A stretch of 64,000 nt of DNA from Achatina immaculata (taxonomy: Eukaryota; Mollusca; Gastropoda; Stylommatophora; Achatinidae), in assembly GCA_009760885.1 (NCBI GenBank), contig CM019716.1, forward strand, positions 7,944,438-8,008,437. Reading direction: 5' to 3'. The stretch's first letter is position 1, and the number at the start of each line of letters is the position of its first letter. The translations under genes were made by a program, and so were the position numbers. The notes below the pieces were generated by a model. The model was not told where the DNA came from. It did not search any database and was given only the letters and a program-made list of their open reading frames with translations. This document shows positions 48,101 to 57,100 of this stretch, in pieces.

Positions 48101-51100
48101 ATCCTAGTAGGCTTTATTTTCTGTTGTGAGCATTTTCTCAAAATTGTCCCAGTTTGAGAAAAAAATATTATGATAAGCCTAATGAGAGATGTGGCTTGGG
48201 AGATATATGAGTGTCACATTACATGAAGAAAAAAAAAATCCTGACTTTCCTTGCTGTCTCATGGCCTTTTTTGCTGTCCTACATTACATGAAGAAATCCT
48301 GACTTTCCTTGCTGTCTCACAACATTTTTTGCTGTTCTACATTACACGAAGAAGTATTGCCTTTTTCTCTTAAGTCTCTTAGCAATTAAAATGTACCCAG
48401 AGACTTATAAACTGAAGTTGAAAGGTCAAGGCAATCAAAACAAATAAATTTTGTTCTATTTATGATGCTCTTTTGTCATTATGCTTTACTTGCCGCAACA
48501 AATATTCTTGTCTTTTCATTAGATGCTGCAGCTATTTATATCAAAAGTTTGTCAGAATCATCCAGTCATGTGTTTGTCTTGTTCTAGGTTAAAATGATGG
48601 CCGCCATAAACAAGATTGTCCTTGAAAATATCATTCCTTCTCACGTCATCGCTTATTATATGAGATCATCACGAAAACATGAGGTGAGAAGATCAGAGAC
48701 TTGTTAGTGAGCATCTAGTTGTGACTTGTTATCCTCAAATGTGTGGCTAATACAGGTTGTTATTTTTAATGTTGCTACAAAACAAGTGGGTGATGAACAG
48801 TTGGTGCAGCACCACAGAAAAAGAATGTAGATATACTACTGTGACACCCACACAAGCATCTCATCTGGAACTAGAGAGAAGGTGAGGGATGATATGTCAG
48901 ATGCAAAAATTACACACACACACACACACACACACAAAAAATGAGGCAGGGCATTAATAACAGTTACCAAAGGATATCTCTGCTGAGTTTTATTTTAAAA
49001 ATTTACCTGAGATGGCCTGAGGTGCTGCAGAAACTGCCAGAGTGGCCTCCTCCTGAGTCACAGAGTTGTTTCAGGGTAAAAAAAATAACCAAGGACGGGA
49101 CTGTGACACGTATAATCATAATATGACTCTGTGTCTGACTCTTTTATATTCTTCTTAAATATGGGCACTAACACTATATCCCTATGTGCCTCTAAGGCGT
49201 GAGAGAATTACCTTTACCTTTTTTTTTTAACCTTATTTTGTAGTCTAAATGTACAGCTTTCCCTCTTGAACAAAATGGTCTGGTATTGTTTTTTTTCAGT
49301 CCTTGTTTAAAACTGTAGGACTTTGCTTAAAGTGTATAGTTTTTTTCCTGCCTTTTCTGTCGTATATTTCTGTGGACTTTTCCTGTTTTTTTTACTTTAT
49401 TTTTTTAGATCTATTTTGGAATATAATGATGTATAAGTCTGTCAAACTTAACATCCTGATCAACTTGTTTATATTGCTGACCATGGTAGCAGCATTTGTA
49501 TTAACAAGATAGTGTCAGAACCTATAGCATGATACCTTGATTTTCTAGTACTAGTGTCAGAACCTATAGCATGATACTTTGATTTTCTAGTACTAGTGTC
49601 AGAACCTATAGCATGAAACCTTGATTTTCTAGTAGTAGTGTCAGAACATAAAATTGGAAGTGAGACAAGGATGTGTTCTATCCCCTGACCTCTTCTTCTT
49701 GTACAGGAGAAACATAATGAGAAATATAGAGAGCTTGCCAGGAATATCAATTGGCGGTACAACCTTAACAACTTAAGGTATGCAGACAACACAGTTCTGA
49801 TTGCTAAAAGTGAAGGGGAGCTACATGCTTTTCTGGACATCATGATTCATAAAAGTAAAAGTAAAGGTCTCAGCCTGAGTAAAAAAAAAAGACTGAAGTG
49901 ATGGTCATCTCAAAGAAAAGAATACCACTAAAATGTAGCATTACCATCGATGGCACAGAACTGAAACAAGTTGATAGACTCAAGTACTTAGGAACAATTA
50001 TAACAGCTGATGGGAAATGTCACAATAAAATAAAAAGCAGATGTTCTCAGGCCAAGTCAGCACTCTAGAAAATGAGAAACATCTTGTGCAACAGATCCAT
50101 ATCAGTGGAAACAAGATTCCGAGTACTTAAATGTTACATCAAACCAATTTTGTTTTATGGATGTGAAGCATGGTCCATGAGTAAGAGAGTACAGCGAGAA
50201 ATGGAGGCCATTGAAATGTGGTTCATAAGAAGGATTTTGAAGGTACTACGGACAGCTAAGGAAACCAATTAAGAAGTCTTAAGACTGGCTGGAGTTAGAA
50301 GGCAAATTACAGCAAAAATCAGAGGCAGACAAGCGAGATTTGTAGGACATTTTCTGAGAATAGGAAAATTGGAACACATTTTGGCATCTGGAAAAATTGA
50401 GGGAAGAAGAGACAGAGGAAGACAGAAAGAGAAGTTACTGGATGGGCTGTCAGTGTGGCTAGGAAGAGAAAGTCATTGGCAGATCTCATAATCAAGTCTA
50501 AAGACAGGAAATTGTGGAGAGAAATGATCGCCTACGCCACGCAGCATGGCACTTATTTGATTGAATGATTGTCAGAACCCATAGAATGATACCTTGATTT
50601 TCTAGTAGTAGTGTCAGAACCTATGGCATGATACCTTGATTTTCTAAAAGTGTGGATATTAGTTTCATTATCAGGTGAAGAAGAAGAAGAAGGTGATGAG
50701 GGAAGATGTAACAAATTTAACTGTTGATGATAATGATAATGAAGATAATACTTTATTATGGAGATAGATGCAGATGAAAAAAGTAATGCTGAAAATGATT
50801 ATAAAGCTATTGATGACAAGGACAGTAGAAATTCTGATGATTAAAAGTTTTGCTTAAGATGAATAATTCTGATAAACTAGGAGACAGTAATGCTCATGAT
50901 GACTTTATCAGATATCATACCATCAGTGATAAATATAAGAATTATTGTGATCTTATCCACAGGACTTGTATCATGAAAGTTGCAACAATGCATGTGTTAT
51001 GTTTGCCTCTATACCAAACTTCAAGGACTTTTATCAGCAAACTAAGGCCAATGGTGAAGGTTTGGAATGCATCAGAGTTCTCAATGAAATCATTTCAGAT

Positions 51101-54100
51101 TTTGATGTGGTATGTCTAAAGTTATTTTGAGTAGTTAACAGGTATGTCTAAAGTTATTTTGAGTAGTTAACAGGTATGCTTAATACCTGTTTGAGTAACT
51201 AAATTTAGTGATGTTATGAGTAGTTAAGTGTGACTTTACCATGTGTACATGTATGACCTACATTTAAAATGTACATAAAAATACTGAGAGAAACACAATT
51301 TATTTTTGTACATATATGGGTAGATAAGTACATCTGTAAATATAAACAAGGCAGGGCTTTTATTTAAGCAGGTAGGAGCAGCTTTATTTAGCACTGAAGC
51401 ACTCAGCTGTGACGTTTCAGATTTTCTTTCAAGACATAAAACATTAAAAAATAGGAAATAATGAGAAAAACTAAATTGCATTTAAAAAAAGAAAGAAAAA
51501 AAAGGCAAGAGATTATAACATAAAAGAAAGGAGAAAGCACTTTACATATATAGATCATAGGTTACTGTGGCAGAAAGGATGTTCAAGTAGATGGTGGAGA
51601 ATACTTGACGTTCCCACTAGAGCACTGCATTGTCACATCTTCGACCAACACATATTTACAAATACTAGTACATAATCACTGCTACAATAATCATCTGCAT
51701 ACACTCACGTTACGTTATCATCACTATCTACATTTCTTATCTTATATATCTTATATCCTTCCCATGCCGTTAAACATAGGGCTCAGCAAAGTAGTTCGCC
51801 AATTTTTTCTGTCTTCGGCGAGTCTTTCAACCTCATCAAAGGATTTTATGCCTGTTAATTTGGCCTCTCTTAATAATGTCCTCTTCAGAGTTTCACGCGG
51901 TCTGCCTCTTTTTCTTCAGCCTGTTGTGTTCCACTTGATAGCTTGTTTTGGGATTCTCTGATCATTTCTTCTTATCAAGTGACCAACATATGTCCATCTC
52001 CTTTTCCTGATCACCCATGAGACTGGTTGTTGTTCAGTCATCTATCTTATCTCTGCATTGTTCTTGAATTCGTTCCACTTGATGCAGAGTATTTTCCTTA
52101 GGCATTTGTTTTCAAAAGAGTCTAATTTATTTTCTATTTCTTTAGTTGTTTTCCAGCTTTCACATGCATAAATGAGGGTGGATATTACATTTGAATTGAA
52201 TAGTCTTAACTTGGTTTTTGTGCTTATAACTTTTGAATTCCATATGTTCTCAAGATTCTTGAAGATTGATGCTGCTTTTGCAATTCTGATCCTAACTTCC
52301 TTTCTAGTGTCACCATCCTGGTCTATGTAGCTGCCAAGGTATGCAAATTGATTGACTTCTTCAATATCTGTCCCTTCTATGTGTATTTTTCCATTTTGAT
52401 TGAGAGGAATTTTCATTATTTTTGTTTTGTCCTTGTTAATTTCAAGTCCTATTTTGCTAGCCAGTGAAGACAGGCTATCTGTTTTTTCTTGCATGGAATT
52501 CACATTGTTACTGATAAGAGTTATGTCATCAGCAAAATCAAGGTCTTCTAGTTGGGTCCCATGTACCCAGTCATACCTGTGTTATCTGTGCAGCATTTTT
52601 TCATTATGAAGTCTATTGTAATCCCAAAAAGTAAAGGAGACAGTATACATCCTTGTTTCACGCCTGTTTCAATCTGGAACCATTCACTCATCCCTTCTTC
52701 TGTCTTGACTGCACAAACATATCCATCGTATAAGTCCTTAATGATGTTGACAGTTTTAGATGGTATTCCATATAGACATAAAATTCTCCATAATGAATCT
52801 CTGTGTATGCTATCAAATGCCTTATTAAAATCTATGAAGTTCAGTATTAATGGTTTCTGCTTTTCAGTATGTTCTTCAAGTATTATTCTGAGAGTAAAGA
52901 TCTGGTTGAGACAGCTTCTCCCTTTTCAAAATCCTGCTTGTTCATCTCTCATTGAAGTATCCACTATGTCTTTGAGTCTATTCAAAATGACCTTGCAAAA
53001 TACTTTTAAGGTAAAGTAAATCCTGTCATGCTTTAGAGGCACATAGGGATATGGTGTTAGTGCCCATTAATCTACATTTACTGGCAGATTACAGAAGCCT
53101 CAAGTTCATCATCTACCAATTATCTACTTATACATGCTACTATATCTACATCATCACTGCAGTCAAACAACAGTCATATAAATATTGTACTACAATAAAT
53201 TGTTATAGTTGGCTGAGTGGTTAGGAACTCAGTCTGGTGGTTCCAGGTTCAAGTCCAAACAGTGGGATTTTTTTCTGGTACCAACACACCAAAAAGGCCC
53301 TGGAGTTCATCCAGACTATAAAAATGGATATAAGAGAAATCTGGGAAGGTAAATGAGGCCAGGCGTGATACTGACCACATCACACTTTCATGTGCTGAAG
53401 GCCTTGAAAATATGAGCCTAACATCATATCCCCAGTATACCTTAATGGAATGTAAATGAGGATTTTACCTTTTTTACTACAATAAATAATTTATCTACAA
53501 AAAATATTAATAATAAACCACTAATTCATCATGTAACGGTTACCACATTCTTACTAAATATATTACCAGTTACTGATTCGAAACCACCATGAAGTTGAGA
53601 AGATCAAAACAATTGGAAGCACGTACATGGCTGCCACTGGACTCTATTCAGGACTTAGGAAGAGTGAGGTAATGACCTTCACATTCAGAAAGAAGTATCA
53701 TGTGTAAAGCACACGCTGTCAATAAATATTCTCCAGATAGTTGTAACCTGTCAAAAGTGATGAGAGAAGAAAAAAAATGAAAATTTGGTTGCTTTTTAAA
53801 ACAATATTGAATGAGTGAAAAACAGGGACCATGTTTGGAAAAAAGTTATGAATAGGTAAAAAAGTAAAAAAAAAAAAAAGTAAAGGTAACCCTGTCGTGC
53901 CTTAGAGGCACTTAGTTGCTTCAAAAAAAAAAATCAGTCATAAATTCCACACACATAATCAAAGAATTTTATATATATAATATTGATTTTTACAGTCTAG
54001 GGATATCTCGTTTATTTTTTAAAATTTGTAAATGCCCCACATTTTCTTGGTTGTTTATGAGTCCTTTTTTGTCACTTGTTTTTCTCTGAGAATTCAAGAT

Positions 54101-57100
54101 GACAGTTCAGGGGCTGCTATATGATTTCATAGAGTGGTTTATGACTGACATATATTTTTCACTGTCTTTGAAATGTAAAAGATCAAAGTCAAACTTTTTC
54201 ATGTATAACTGAGGACATGTTATAACATCTTTTATGCAGTTGTCAAAGTCATGTCTCTGCTGTAATATTTCTGGCCAAGAGCACATTGAAACAAGCAGAA
54301 ATTCTACTTAGATGAATGTGGCATGTAGACTTATGTTCCATATGTGAGAAGTTAACTTTCTGCTGTATACTAACAGTCAACAAAAACCAAATAAAATATG
54401 AATATTTGATGAGATAAATAGTGGGTTCTGAGAAAAATGTAGCCACTAATTCATAACAGTTCCAGGCTAGATAAGATTAATATTAACATTAAATGTAAAC
54501 AGTCATATATAAACTCTAACTATTTCCTAAAAATGAGCAATGCTGTTATAAAACATTGCAAACTTGGTTTCTCTTTGGAACAAAACATAAGGAAGAGCAA
54601 CATTTTTAAGATACTTCTTTTCTCTACTTGAACAGCATTATTTTCTGCTCGTCTGTTTGCCTCTGTTCTTTTCTTGACTTGAACAGCATTATTTTCTGCT
54701 TGTCTGTTTGCCTCTGTTCTTTTCTTGACTTGAACAGCATTATTTTCTGCTTGTCTGTTTGCCTTTGTTCTTTTCTTGACTTGAACAGCATTATTTTCTG
54801 CTCGTCTGTTTGCCTCTGTTGGGAGAAGCATGACAAAGCTTCATTACCTGCAATATCTATAGTTAAAAAAGCTACTTCATAAAACTGTCACATGGTACTT
54901 TTTAATATTTTCTTTTACTTTTGCCCTCTTTTTTATTGCCAAAAATTAATTAGGTTTGAACAATATTCTAATAAAGAGCCTTCTTATGGGGTAACCATTT
55001 GTTTTCCTGTTCACACAATTTTTAAAATGTGTGTGATTTAGTTTAGTATAATGATTGACACTTTGTTTCTTCCTCCCCAGGAAAAAGAGGCAAGGGAAAG
55101 AAACATCGTAGCCCTAATAGAGCTCAGTCTGTCCATGATGGTAACCTTGGATTGCATTAACCAGCATTCCTTCAATAACTTCAGTCTTCGAATTGGTAAT
55201 TGTTATGCTTCATTCATTTGCATGTCCCTTGCAGAACTTTGCCTCCCTAACAGCACTCCTGTAGGCCTCTCGGTTGTGAACAAGATGGCTTGCTGCTGAT
55301 GCATCCATTTGCAGATCATCAACGATGTTTTGCAGCCATCTTCGCCTTGGTCTTCCTCTCAGTCTTTTTCCCCATTATGTACCCTTCCAAGACGGTCTTC
55401 TCTAGATTATCATGACGTTTAATGTGTCCAAAATATTTAAGTTTTCTCTCTTTAATCCTCTTTACTAGCCAGCCTTCTTCAATATTAAGTTCTTGTAGTA
55501 TGGATAAATTTTTTTCTTTTTTGTGTCCATGATATTTGAAGAACTCTTCTGTAGCATTTACATTCAAAGGCATTTATGTGTTTCTCAGCTGTTTTGTTAA
55601 GTGTCCAGGTCTCACAGGCATATGTTGCGATGGGAAAAATGCATGCCCTTAAAAATATAACAAATTGTTATGCTACAAAAGAAAAAAAACTGTTCCAGGA
55701 CTATTACTTTTCTTTCTTCCTTTTCTCAGAAGTAAACAGAGCAATATATTCTATAATTTGTTTAGAAACTGGGAAATAAGAAACTGTAATATATAATAAG
55801 GTTACAAAGTCTGCCTATCAAAACCCTGCTCTGTATTCTTTGCATTGAATGGTCATAAACTTCAGACCTGAAGACTGAGGCCATAACTCAATCAACAAAA
55901 TGTGAGATTAAAGTACACAGGATTAGCTTGGAAAGCTTATAAACAAACACAAGAATATGAGAAATTAGAAAATTCATGAAAGAATAACTGAGAATTAAAT
56001 CTCAGACTCTAGTAGGCTGAGCAACCAATCAATAAATCAAGTGCTGTGCCACGTTGTGTAGGCGATCATTTTTCTCCACAATTCCCCGTCTTTAGACTTA
56101 TGAGATCTGCCAGTGACTTTCTTACTAGCCACACTGACAGCCCATCCAGTAACTTCTCTCTCTGTCTCTTCTTCCCTCAGTTTTTCCAGTTGCTACAGTG
56201 TGTTTCAATTTTCCTCTTCTCAGAAAATGTCCTACAAATCTCGCTTATCTGCCTCTGATCTTTGCTGTAATTTGCCTTTTAAATATATCTAACAACCATC
56301 TAGGATTAACCACTGATATTTTCAAGTTTTGAATATAAAAATCTTACTTTATATTTCATTTAGCACACCACAAATATAACATTTATCATGTTAACGTTGC
56401 ATTACTTTCGGTTCCAGGAATCAATAGTGGGCCAGTGATAGCAGGAGTTATAGGGGCTCGAAAGCCACAGTATGACATCTGGGGCGACACTGTGAACGTG
56501 GCAAGTAGAATGGACAGTAACGGAGTGCCAGGAAAAATACAGGTAACAGATTATGATAGTAGGGAAAAATACAGGTAGCAGATTATGATAGTAGGGAAAA
56601 ATACAGGTAGCAGATTATGATAGTAGGGAAAAATACAGGTAGCAGATTATGATAGTAGGAAAAAAATGCCACGTTATTTGTAGCTGAAAGGGTACATTTT
56701 GTTGTGTTTCACAGCTTTCATAAGGGTTTTACAATTTCACCTTCTTTTTGTACATTTTAAGAGAATTCACATTTTATTTATCTTTCACACAGTTTGCATG
56801 ACTTTCACATGTTTGACTGATCTTTCACATATTTTACATGAGCTTCACAATTTTGATGGATTTTTTACATCCTTTAAATGACTTTCACACGCACACGCAC
56901 TATATATATATATATATATAACCTTTCACATATTTTATATGACTTTCACCTTTCACATACTTTACATGACTTTCACATGACATATTTATCCTATCTTTTT
57001 ACAGGTTCCAGAAGAGACAGCATCTGTATTATCTAAATATGGCTTTGATCTAGAATATCGAGGTATCACGAAGGTGAAGGGCAAGAACCCAATGAAAACT

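Larger units (their letters stand above)
42257..48181 (+). mobile_element. hAT transposon, inactive, split by a LINE
   Basis: Bounded by short inverted termini TAGGCTTA (42257) and TAAGCCTA (ends 48181) and by 8-bp flanks ACGAGAGA (42249-42256) and ATGAGAGA (48182-48189), matching at 7 of 8. The transposase remnant runs: N-terminal zinc-finger-like KCELCFSEF and [11 protein letters not shown] (about 42865-42965), [18 protein letters not shown] with the first acidic residue (about 43262), [13 protein letters not shown] with the second (about 46768), [20 protein letters not shown] (about 47000), and the C-terminal hAT dimerisation region around [11 protein letters not shown] (about 47800). Several frameshifts and stops, and an internal triplication, make it a pseudogene. 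Confidence 0.9.
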
